The notes under the pieces are model-generated. The model saw only the letters and a list, made by a program, of their open reading frames with translations, did no database searches and had not been told where the DNA came from. Shown here piece after piece: positions 41,150 through 48,873 of a stretch of DNA of 64,000 bases (the stretch's first letter is position 1; every line of letters begins with the position of its first letter). This stretch comes from DATIUV01 sp049322755 (lineage in GTDB: Bacteria; Pseudomonadota; Gammaproteobacteria; Burkholderiales; UBA6910), in NCBI GenBank assembly GCA_049322755.1, contig JBMOQX010000072.1, forward strand, positions 62,001-126,000, written 5' to 3'. The translations under genes were made by a program, and so were the position numbers.

Positions 41150-42865
41150 ATGGCTATCAACCGGATGTTTCGCACCTGCCCGAGCACGGGTCTCCAGTTC
41201 CACGAGCCGGCGGAGAAGCTGATGCGCTGGAACGCGGTCGCGGCGGTGGTGAGCCTCCTCGTCGGCGGCATCCTGGCGGTGGGCGTGCTGCTCACCCGCT
41301 GGCCGGCGGTGCACCTGCTGCCCGCCGACTGGTTCTACCTGGTGCTGACCGCCCACGGTCTCGACATGCTGGTGTTCTGGATCATCTTCTTCGAGATCGC
41401 GGTGCTCTACTTCGTCTCCTCCACGCTGCTCAAATGCCGCCTGGCGACGCCGAACCTGGCCTGGACCGGCTTCTGGCTCATGGTGCTGGGCGCGCTGATG
41501 AACAACGTCGCGGTGTTCCGCGGCGATTCCAGCGTGATGTTCACCTCCTACGCGCCGATGGGGGCGCATCCGACCTTCTACCTCGGGCTGATCCTGTTCG
41601 CGGTGGGCGCGCTGATCGCGTGCTTCGTGTTTCTCGGCACGCTGGTGCTGGCGAAGGCGGAGAAGACCTACGTCGGCTCGGTGCCGCTGGTGACTTTCGG
41701 CGGCCTCACCGCCGCCATCATCGCGATCTTCACCATCGCCAGCGGCGCCATCATCCTGATCCCCACCTTCCTCTGGTCGATCGGGCTGGTGCCGCACATC
41801 GACTCGCTCATGTACCGCACCGTGTGGTGGGCGTTCGGCCACTCGTCGCAGCAGATCAACGTCTCCGCCCACGTGGCCGTCTGGTACGCGATCGCCGCCA
41901 TCGTCTTCGGCGCCAAGCCGATGAACGAGAAGGTCTCGCGCGGCGCGTTCCTGCTCTACATCCTGTTCCTGCAGCTGGCGAGCGCGCACCACCTGCTGGC
42001 CGACCCGGGGCTCACCTCCCACTGGAAGATCTTCAACACCAGCTACGCGTTCTACCTCGCGGTGCTGGCGTCCATGGTGCACGGCTTCACGGTGCCCGGC
42101 GCCATCGAGCTGGCGCAGCGGGAGAAGGGCTACACCAAGGGCCTGTTCGAGTGGCTGCGCAAGGCGCCCTGGGGCAACCCGGTGTTCTCCGGGATGTTTA
42201 TCTCGCTGGTGGGCTTCGGCTTCCTGGGCGGCATCTCCGGCGTCGTGCTGGGCACCGAGCAGCTGAACCTGCTCATGCACAACACGCTCTACGTGCCGGG
42301 GCATTTCCACGCCACGGTGGTGATCGGCACCACGCTGGCGTTCATGGCGCTCACCTACTTCCTGATTCCGGTGCTGTTCCGGCGCGAGCTGGCATTTCCC
42401 AAGATGGCCCAGTGGCAGCCCTACGTGTTCGGCATCGGCATGAGCGGGTTCGCGCTGTTCATGATGGGCGCGGGGACCCTGGGCGTGCCGCGCCGGCACT
42501 GGGACATGACCATGGCCGGCAACCTGATGCCGCACGAGTGGCCCGGCACCGCCTACCTGATGGTGGGGCTGTTCGCGATCTTCGGCCTGCTGGCGATTGC
42601 CGGCGGCGTCATGTACCTGCTGATCACGGTCTGGTCGGTGTTCCTGGGCAAGCGCATCCTGACGCCCGATTTCCGCCGCATCGGCGCCCGCGAGGGCATC
42701 GCGCCGATGCCCCAGCCGGTGGCGGCGGCGCTCACCGGTCACGGCGGCGCCGCCCACATGGCCGCGCCCGGGACCTTCGTGCTGGCGATGGTGCTGCTGG
42801 TGTCGTTCGTCCTCTACTACTTCGTCAACTGGCGGTATCTGTCGTCGGTGTGGCCGCTGAGCTGA
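41150..42865 (+). CDS. Divergent B-type-like heme-copper subunit I, likely NO reductase
   Basis: 571 residues, about 13-14 helices. Low-spin and high-spin heme and CuB His are present: LTAHGLDMLVFW, AFGHSSQQINVSAH, SAHHLLADPG and HNTLYVPGHFHATV. The last segment is that of ba3 (B-type) oxidases. In oxygen reductases the CuB-His helix reads HPxVY with a cross-linked Tyr; here it is HSSQQ, Gln in the Tyr place. Loss of this Tyr is a mark of NO reductases, and subunit II-subunit I-CtaB-SenC order recalls the sNOR cluster (norSY-senC) of ammonia oxidisers. No norCB is present in the window. An O2 reductase cannot be excluded from sequence alone. Confidence 0.87.
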   Translation: MAINRMFRTCPSTGLQFHEPAEKLMRWNAVAAVVSLLVGGILAVGVLLTRWPAVHLLPADWFYLVLTAHGLDMLVFWIIFFEIAVLYFVSSTLLKCRLATPNLAWTGFWLMVLGALMNNVAVFRGDSSVMFTSYAPMGAHPTFYLGLILFAVGALIACFVFLGTLVLAKAEKTYVGSVPLVTFGGLTAAIIAIFTIASGAIILIPTFLWSIGLVPHIDSLMYRTVWWAFGHSSQQINVSAHVAVWYAIAAIVFGAKPMNEKVSRGAFLLYILFLQLASAHHLLADPGLTSHWKIFNTSYAFYLAVLASMVHGFTVPGAIELAQREKGYTKGLFEWLRKAPWGNPVFSGMFISLVGFGFLGGISGVVLGTEQLNLLMHNTLYVPGHFHATVVIGTTLAFMALTYFLIPVLFRRELAFPKMAQWQPYVFGIGMSGFALFMMGAGTLGVPRRHWDMTMAGNLMPHEWPGTAYLMVGLFAIFGLLAIAGGVMYLLITVWSVFLGKRILTPDFRRIGAREGIAPMPQPVAAALTGHGGAAHMAAPGTFVLAMVLLVSFVLYYFVNWRYLSSVWPLS

Positions 42866-42915
42866 GGCCGGCCGTGGCGACGCATGCAGCCAGAGGGGCC
42901 GGACCGGAGACGGCG

Positions 42916-43782
42916 ATGGGCGCGGTGCGGACGTTTTTCGACCTGTTCAAGCTGCGCATCGGCCTGGTGATCGGGTTCACCGCCGCTGCCGGGCTGGCGG
43001 TGACGCCGGGTGCCGGCCCGTCGGCATGGGAGGCCGCGGTGCTGGTGCTGGCCGTGGTGGTGTCGTCGGCCGCCGCCGGCGCGTTCAACCAGTACGTCGA
43101 GGTGGACCTGGACCGGCGCATGCAGCGCACGCGCCGGCGCCCCTTCGTCACCGGGCGGCTGCAGCACGGGCCGTCCTGGCTCTGGCTCATCGCCGCCATG
43201 ACGCTGGCATCGGTGCTGGCCGCCGCGCTGGCGGTCAATCCGTGGGCGGCACTGTACGTTTTCCTGGGCGCATTCTTCTACTCGGTGGTCTACACCGTCT
43301 GGCTCAAGCGCCGCTCCTGGCTCAACATCGTCATCGGCGGCCTGGCCGGCAGTTTCGCCGTGCTCGCCGGTGCGGCCGCGGTGGCGCCGGGCGAGCTGCC
43401 GGCGGCAGCCTTTCTCCTGGCGGTGGTGCTGTTCCTGTGGACGCCGCCGCATTTCTGGAGCCTTGCGATCGCCTGCCGCCGCGACTACGAGGCGGCGGGC
43501 GTGCCGATGCTGCCGTGCGTCGTCGGCGATGCGCGCTGCGCCCGCATCATCCTCGTCAACACCGTCGCGCTGGTGGCGGCGACGCTGGCGCCGGTGCTCT
43601 TCGGGCTCGGCTGGATCTATCTCGTCGGCGCCGCCGGGGGCGGCGCCTGGCTGCTCGCCACCAGCGTGGCGCTGGCGCGCACGCCGACCCCCGCCATGGC
43701 GATGCGCAACTTCCGCGCTTCGCTGGTGCAACTGACCCTGGTGCTCGCCGCCGCACTGATCGACGGGACGGCGGGCGGCTGA
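42916..43782 (+). CDS. ctaB: Protoheme IX farnesyltransferase CtaB/CyoE
   Basis: 288 residues, UbiA-type prenyltransferase with about nine helices; makes heme O from heme B. The polar motif FNQYVEVDLDRRMQRTRRRP near residue 57 carries the Mg-diphosphate-binding Asp residues, and HFWSLAIACRRDYEAAGVPM near 180 matches CtaB. ATG at 42916 preceded by CGGAG; a GTG at 42874 would add 14 residues. Sits between subunit I and SCO in the reductase operon, indicating dedicated heme O/A supply. Confidence 0.93.
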   Translation: MGAVRTFFDLFKLRIGLVIGFTAAAGLAVTPGAGPSAWEAAVLVLAVVVSSAAAGAFNQYVEVDLDRRMQRTRRRPFVTGRLQHGPSWLWLIAAMTLASVLAAALAVNPWAALYVFLGAFFYSVVYTVWLKRRSWLNIVIGGLAGSFAVLAGAAAVAPGELPAAAFLLAVVLFLWTPPHFWSLAIACRRDYEAAGVPMLPCVVGDARCARIILVNTVALVAATLAPVLFGLGWIYLVGAAGGGAWLLATSVALARTPTPAMAMRNFRASLVQLTLVLAAALIDGTAGG

Positions 43783-43783
43783 G

Positions 43784-44593
43784 ATGGCGCGGCGACGCCA
43801 CGCGACCTGGGCGCTGGCGGCCATGCTGCTGGGGCTGCCGCTCGCGGCCGCAGCCGAAACCCTGGATCCGCAGGAGCTGCTGCGCGTCAGCCAGGCAGCA
43901 GTCGGTCAGCGGGTCGGCGACTACACCTTCACCGATCCCGCCGGGCGGCGCATCAGCCTGGCGTCGCTCCAGGGCAAGCCCTACTTGGTGAGCTTCATCT
44001 ATACCGGCTGCTACCAGATCTGCCCCACCACCACCCGGTTCCTCGCCAAGGCGGTGCAGGCGGCCCAGGAAAGCCTCGGCCGCGACAGCTTCACGGTGCT
44101 CACGATCGGGTTCAACCTGCCGTTCGACAATCCCCAGGCGATGGGCGCGTTCGCGCGGCAGCAGGGGGTGAGCGCGCCCAACTGGCATTTCCTGACGCCG
44201 GACGCCGGCGACCTGAAGCGCATGACGGCCGACTTCGGCTTCCGCTACGCCTATTCGCCCAAGGGCTACGATCACATCCTGCAGGTGAGCGTGGTGGACC
44301 AGGAGGGGCGGATCTACGCCCAGGTCTACGGCGACCAGTTCGACGTGCCTTCCCTGGTGAAGCCGTTGAAGGACCTGCTCACCGACGGCCCGCGGCCCCG
44401 GCGCGGGATCGCGGACCTGGTGGAGCGGGTCCGCCTGCTGTGCACGGTCTACGATCCGTCGTCCGGCACCTACCGCCTCAACTACGACCTGTTCTACAAG
44501 CTGTTCGGCGCGCTGGCGGCGACCGCATTCGTCCTCTGGTTCATCGTCCACGAGCGCCGCCGCAGCCGCCGCCTCGATGTCCGGGGCTCTTGA
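43784..44593 (+). CDS. senC: SCO1/SenC copper-insertion protein with C-terminal anchor
   Basis: 269 residues. Signal peptide at the N-terminus, then a thioredoxin-like SCO domain: FIYTGCYQICPTTTR (CxxxC) near residue 70 and the copper-binding His in SPKGYDHILQV near 165. A C-terminal membrane helix (LFGALAATAFVLWFIVHE) is added, unusual for SCO proteins, which usually anchor at the N-terminus. It should deliver copper to the CuA centre of subunit II. The stop codon lies inside the next Dnr box. Confidence 0.93.
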   Translation: MARRRHATWALAAMLLGLPLAAAAETLDPQELLRVSQAAVGQRVGDYTFTDPAGRRISLASLQGKPYLVSFIYTGCYQICPTTTRFLAKAVQAAQESLGRDSFTVLTIGFNLPFDNPQAMGAFARQQGVSAPNWHFLTPDAGDLKRMTADFGFRYAYSPKGYDHILQVSVVDQEGRIYAQVYGDQFDVPSLVKPLKDLLTDGPRPRRGIADLVERVRLLCTVYDPSSGTYRLNYDLFYKLFGALAATAFVLWFIVHERRRSRRLDVRGS

Positions 44594-44631
44594 TGCACAT
44601 CAAGTCGCCCCGGCGGGGCGGCGCGTAGCAT
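44590..44631 (+). promoter_or_regulatory. FNR/Dnr-dependent promoter of the first cytochrome b fusion
   Basis: Perfect TTGAT-CGAC-free palindrome TTGAT-GCAC-ATCAA (44590-44603), exactly 22 bases, then TAGCAT (44626-44631). The box contains the senC stop codon. Bases after it (GTCGCC) are the same as at 47237-47242. Confidence 0.85.
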
Positions 44632-44722
44632 ACCCAACTAATTTACTCGACTTTGCGGCGGGGCCGGCGCGCCCGCGGCGCGGCCGCCGTGGCCGGGCGC
44701 CGCCGCCCGGGAGTTTCGCGAC

Positions 44723-46663
44723 GTGCTGAAACACGTGCAGCGCAGCGGCCAATGGCTGTTCCTCAAGGCCGAGGCCCTGTTCAATCTGGCCTTCGGCGAG
44801 CGGCTCAATCCGCTCTACTACCTCGGCGCCATCAGCTACTTCATGTTCTGGGTGGTGGTGGTGAGCGGCATCTACGTCTATGTGTTCTTCCGCACCGGCG
44901 TGGACGAGGCCTACGCCTCGGTGCAGTACCTCACCGTCGAGCAATGGTACCTGGGTGGCGTGATGCGCTCGCTGCACCGCTACGCCTCCGACGCGATGGT
45001 GCTCACCATGCTCCTGCACCTGGTGCGCCATTTCGTCTTCGACCATTACCGCAGCTTCCGCTGGTTCTCCTGGATCACCGGCGTGCTGCTGCTGTGGCTG
45101 GTCTACGCCTCGGGGATCAACGGCTACATGCTGCCGTGGGACGAGCTGGCCCAGTTCGTCGTCATCGGCACCGCGGACTGGTTCGACTGGCTGCCCCCGT
45201 TCCGCGGCACGCTGATCCGCAACTTCATCTTCCCGGAGGGGGTCAACGACCGTCTGTTCAGCCTGCTCTCGTTCATTCATATCGGGATTCCGCTGGCGGT
45301 GCTGTTCCTGCTGTGGATCCACGTGCAACGGGTGCCGCGGGCCAACACCAATCCGCCCCGCGCGCTGGCGGTGACGCTGGTCGTCTGCCTGGTGGCGCTG
45401 TCGCTGGTGAAACCGGCCGTGAGCCACCCGCCGGCGAACCTGGCGGCGGCGGTGAGCGCGGTCAACCTGGACTGGTTCTACCTGGCGGTCTATCCGCTCA
45501 TCTACCGCTGGACTCCCGGCGGGCTGTGGCTGTTCACCGGCGGCGCGACGCTGCTGCTGCTGGCGCTGCCGTGGCTGCCGCCGAAGCGGCGGCGCGGGCC
45601 CAAGGAGGGCTACCACGTGATGGTGCATCCGGACAACCGCATCATCCCGGTGCGCGAGGGCGAGAGCCTGCTGGACGCGGCGTTGCGCGAGGGTATGGCG
45701 GTGCCGTTCGACTGCCGCAGCGGCGGCTGCGGCATGTGCAAGGGTACCGTGCTCTACGGCAGCGTCGACCATGGCGCCTACCAGGCGGCGGTGCTGACCG
45801 ACGCAGAGCGGCGGCAGGGCAGGGCGCTGTTCTGTTGTGCGACACCGCTTTCCGACCTGGAGGTGGAATACGTGCCGGCCGTCGCGCCGGGCGGCGTCCC
45901 GGCGCGGATCCACACCGCCCGGGTGGAGCGCATGGAGCGGCTCACCGACGACGTCATGCGGGTGTTCCTGAAGCCGGAGGGCGGCGAGCGCATCCGCTAC
46001 TACCCGGGCCAGTACATCAACATCCTGCTGCCGGACGGCGGGACGCGGGCGTTCTCCTTCGCCACCGCGCCGCACGAGGCGGACCTGATCGAGCTGCAGA
46101 TCCGCTGGATCGAGGGCGGCAGGTACACCACCCACGTGTTCACCGAGATGAAGGTGGGCGACGTGGTGCGCTTCGAGGGCCCGCTGGGGGCGTTCTTCCT
46201 GCGCGAGGATTCCGACAAGCCCATCGTGTTCGTCGCCGGCGCCACCGGCTTCGCGCCGGTGAAGGCGATGCTGGAGCACGCCTTTCACGTCGGCCTCAAG
46301 CGCCGCATGGTGCTCTACTGGGGCACGCGCACGCTGAAGGACATGTACCTGCGGGAGCTGCCCGAGCGCTGGGCCCGGGAGCACCCGAACTTCAGCTTCG
46401 TGCCGGTGCTCTCGGACCCGGCGCCCGAGGACCACTGGCACGGCCGCACCGGCCTGGTGCACGAGGCGATCCTGGCCGACTACCCGAGCCTGGCGGGGCA
46501 CCAGATCTACGCCTGCGGCTCGGTGAAGATGGTGGAGGCGGCGCACCCGGCGTTCGTCGCCCGCGGCCTGAAGCCCGACGACTGCTTCTCCGACGCCTTC
46601 CGCACGCTGCGCGACCTGCGCGGCGAGCAGGCGGACGTGGTGAAGCTGGGAGGTGCCGCGTGA
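44723..46663 (+). CDS. Cytochrome b fused to [2Fe-2S] ferredoxin and FAD/NAD(P) reductase
   Basis: 646 residues, an unusual three-part chain. Residues about 20-290 are a cytochrome b6-like membrane domain with both heme pairs: H85/H99 (SLHRYASDAMVLTMLLHLV) and a second H-x13-H pair in SFIHIGIPLAVLFLLWIHV. Residues about 300-385 are a plant-type ferredoxin (CRSGGCGMC, then ALFCCATP). Residues about 395-635 are a ferredoxin-reductase module with YYPGQYINILLP and FSFATAPHEADL for FAD and FVAGATGFAPVKAMLEH for NAD(P). It could move electrons between NAD(P)H and the quinone pool or a partner oxidoreductase. GTG start with GGGAG upstream; overlaps the next gene by GTGA. Confidence 0.9.
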   Translation: MLKHVQRSGQWLFLKAEALFNLAFGERLNPLYYLGAISYFMFWVVVVSGIYVYVFFRTGVDEAYASVQYLTVEQWYLGGVMRSLHRYASDAMVLTMLLHLVRHFVFDHYRSFRWFSWITGVLLLWLVYASGINGYMLPWDELAQFVVIGTADWFDWLPPFRGTLIRNFIFPEGVNDRLFSLLSFIHIGIPLAVLFLLWIHVQRVPRANTNPPRALAVTLVVCLVALSLVKPAVSHPPANLAAAVSAVNLDWFYLAVYPLIYRWTPGGLWLFTGGATLLLLALPWLPPKRRRGPKEGYHVMVHPDNRIIPVREGESLLDAALREGMAVPFDCRSGGCGMCKGTVLYGSVDHGAYQAAVLTDAERRQGRALFCCATPLSDLEVEYVPAVAPGGVPARIHTARVERMERLTDDVMRVFLKPEGGERIRYYPGQYINILLPDGGTRAFSFATAPHEADLIELQIRWIEGGRYTTHVFTEMKVGDVVRFEGPLGAFFLREDSDKPIVFVAGATGFAPVKAMLEHAFHVGLKRRMVLYWGTRTLKDMYLRELPERWAREHPNFSFVPVLSDPAPEDHWHGRTGLVHEAILADYPSLAGHQIYACGSVKMVEAAHPAFVARGLKPDDCFSDAFRTLRDLRGEQADVVKLGGAA

Positions 46664-47160
46664 ACGCGCTCCACTACCTGGCGCAGGCGCTGCTGTACCT
46701 GCCGTTCATGGCGTTCATCGGCTATTTTTCCAACCAACCCACATACCACCCCCTGGGCCCCGACGAGGCGCTGCTGCGCGTGAGCATCCGGCACGCGGGC
46801 GAGCGCAAGGAGGAGTGCCGCGAGCGTTCCCCCGAGGAACTCGCCAAGCTTTCGCCCAACATGCGCGCCCCCACCGTGTGCCCGCGCGAGCGCGTGCCGA
46901 TCACCGTGGAGCTGGAGATCGACGGCGAAGTGGTTTTCCACCAGGTCGCGCCGCCGTCGGGCTTCGCCCGGGATCTGGCCTCCACGGTCCACTGGCGGCG
47001 TCCCGTCCCGGCGGGGAAGCACCGGATCGTCGCCCGCCTGAACGACGTGCCGCGGGAGGGGTTCAACCATGTCCACGAGGCCGACATCGACCTCGCGCCG
47101 GGCGCGGCGCTGGTGATCGATTTCCAGGCCGACCGGGGCGGCTTCCTGCTGCGGCCGTGA
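46660..47160 (+). CDS. Conserved-looking unknown protein with one membrane anchor
   Basis: 166 residues. An N-terminal hydrophobic helix (LHYLAQALLYLPFMAFIGYF) is followed by a domain predicted to lie outside the membrane, rich in beta strands (RVPITVELEIDGEVVFHQV, GKHRIVARLNDVP). Two Cys (EECRERSPEE, APTVCPRERVP) may pair. Translation is coupled to the cytochrome b fusion by a GTGA overlap, with GGGAGG before it. Not recognised; likely an accessory subunit of the same complex. Confidence 0.75.
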   Translation: MNALHYLAQALLYLPFMAFIGYFSNQPTYHPLGPDEALLRVSIRHAGERKEECRERSPEELAKLSPNMRAPTVCPRERVPITVELEIDGEVVFHQVAPPSGFARDLASTVHWRRPVPAGKHRIVARLNDVPREGFNHVHEADIDLAPGAALVIDFQADRGGFLLRP

Positions 47161-47222
47161 CGTGCCCGGGAGCGGGGCGCGGCGGTGGCCGGCAGCCGTT
47201 CTTTCCCGCCGCGATCGGCCGG

Positions 47223-47264
47223 TTGATGCAGATCAAGTCGCCGCCGCGCAGCGCCCGCTAGATT
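47223..47264 (+). promoter_or_regulatory. FNR/Dnr-dependent promoter of the second cytochrome b fusion
   Basis: Perfect TTGAT-GCAG-ATCAA (47223-47236), exactly 22 bases, then TAGATT (47259-47264). Transcription should start around 47271, leaving almost no leader before the ATG at 47274. Confidence 0.87.
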
Positions 47265-47273
47265 GGCCGAACC

Positions 47274-48869
47274 ATGGCCGCCCACCTCGCAGCTGCTCCG
47301 GTACCCGCGCCGCCGTCGCGGCCGGGTGCCGCGCTCGCCCGCCTGGAGGTGCTGTTCGACCGCGCGTTCACGCCGGCCCACAATCCCTGGCGTCAGCTGG
47401 GCGCGCTGTGTTTCTTCTTCCTCTGGGTCACGGTGGCGAGCGGCGCCTACGTTTACGCCTTCTCCGAAACCGGGGTCGAGCGCGCGTACCGCTCGGTGGA
47501 GTATCTGACCCGCGACCAGTGGTACCTGGGCGGGATCGTGCGCAGCCTGCATCGCTACGCGTCCGACGCCTTCGCGCTGACCATGGCACTGCACCTCGCG
47601 AAGGAATGGATCACCGGGCGCTACCGCGGCTTCCGCTGGTTCTCCTGGGTGAGCGGCGTTCCGCTCATCTGGCTCGCGCTGCTCTCGGGCGTGGTGGGCT
47701 TCTGGCTGGTGTGGGACGAGCTGGCGCAGTTCGCCGCTGCCGCCTCGGCGGAGCTGCTGGACGGGCTGCCGCTCTTTTCCGAGCCGCTGGTGCGCAACTT
47801 CCTGGCGGACGGCGACATCACCGACCGCTTCTTCACGCTGGCGATGTTCCTGCATCTGGGCGTGCCGCTGGCGCTGGTGCTGGCGGCGTGGGTGCACCTG
47901 CAGCGCATCAGCCGGCCGGCGGTGCATCCGTCGCGGCCGCTGGCCGCGGGCAGCCTGATCATGCTGCTGGCGCTGGCGCTGCTGCAGCCGGTGACCAGCC
48001 ACGAGGCCGCCAACCTGACGGCGGTGCCGCGCGAACTGCGCCTGGACTGGTTCTACCTGTTCCCGCTGCCGCTGGTCTACGCCTGGTCGCCGCTGGCCGT
48101 GTGGCTGGCGGCCGGCGGCGCGACCCTGGCGCTCCTGCTGCTGCCGTGGGCCGGCCGGAACGCCCGGGCGCGCTCGCCGGTGGCACAGGTAAGCCTCGAC
48201 TACTGCAACGGCTGCGGCCGCTGCTACCAGGACTGTCCCTACGCCGCGGTGGTGCTGCGGCCCCGCAGCGACGGTCGCCGCGCGCCGCGCGAGGCCGTGG
48301 TGCTGGCGGACCTATGCGCCGGCTGCGGCATCTGCGCCGGCGCGTGCCCGTCCTCCACGCCGTTTCAGCGGGCGGCGGAGATCACCACCGGCATCGACAT
48401 GCCGCAGTTGCGCGTCACGCTGCTGCGCGCGCAGCTGGAGGCTGCCGCCGCAGCGCTCACCGGCCGTGCGCGGATCATGGTCTTCGGCTGCGATCTGGCG
48501 GTGCCCGTGGAGCGGCTGCGCGGGCCCGACACCGCGGCGTTCAGCCTGTTGTGCATCGGCCAGCTGCCACCGTCGTTCGTCGAGTATGCGCTGCGCTCGG
48601 GCGCCGACGGCGTGCTGATCACCGGCTGCGCCGAGGGCGATTGCGCTTTCCGCCTCGGCAACCGCTGGACCGAGGAGCGGCTGCACGGACTGCGCGAGCC
48701 GCACCTGCGGCGCAACGTGCCCGCGGTGCGCTGGCGCGTCCGCTGGGCCGGGCCGCGCGACGTCGCCGCGCTGCAGCGCGAGCTGGCGGATTTCCGCGCC
48801 GAGCTGGCGGCGAGCGGTGCCTCGCGGCTGCCGGCGCCGCGGCGTCGGACGCAGGCGAAGGGCGGGTGA
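47274..48869 (+). CDS. Cytochrome b fused to 2x[4Fe-4S] ferredoxin and MvhD-like domain
   Basis: 531 residues. Residues about 25-290 are a cytochrome b6-like domain paralogous to the one at 44723, with both H-x13-H heme pairs (SLHRYASDAFALTMALHLA, MFLHLGVPLALVLAAWVHL). Residues about 305-365 hold two [4Fe-4S] motifs, CNGCGRCYQDCP and CAGCGICAGACP. Residues about 395-500 resemble the MvhD/FlpD subunit of methanogen hydrogenase-Hdr complexes: MVFGCDLAVPVE, LLCIGQLPPSFVEYAL, LITGCAEGDCAFRLGN, a [2Fe-2S] carrier. This would link membrane hemes to a soluble low-potential partner, not identified. No hdr or hydrogenase gene is seen in the window. Confidence 0.9.
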   Translation: MAAHLAAAPVPAPPSRPGAALARLEVLFDRAFTPAHNPWRQLGALCFFFLWVTVASGAYVYAFSETGVERAYRSVEYLTRDQWYLGGIVRSLHRYASDAFALTMALHLAKEWITGRYRGFRWFSWVSGVPLIWLALLSGVVGFWLVWDELAQFAAAASAELLDGLPLFSEPLVRNFLADGDITDRFFTLAMFLHLGVPLALVLAAWVHLQRISRPAVHPSRPLAAGSLIMLLALALLQPVTSHEAANLTAVPRELRLDWFYLFPLPLVYAWSPLAVWLAAGGATLALLLLPWAGRNARARSPVAQVSLDYCNGCGRCYQDCPYAAVVLRPRSDGRRAPREAVVLADLCAGCGICAGACPSSTPFQRAAEITTGIDMPQLRVTLLRAQLEAAAAALTGRARIMVFGCDLAVPVERLRGPDTAAFSLLCIGQLPPSFVEYALRSGADGVLITGCAEGDCAFRLGNRWTEERLHGLREPHLRRNVPAVRWRVRWAGPRDVAALQRELADFRAELAASGASRLPAPRRRTQAKGG

Positions 48870-48873
48870 GACG

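Noticed and set aside
40591..42865. Ordinary aa3-type cytochrome c oxidase
   Set aside because: Subunit I has a B-type HNTxxVPGHFH helix and HSSQQ in place of HPxVY, and no subunit III gene is present.
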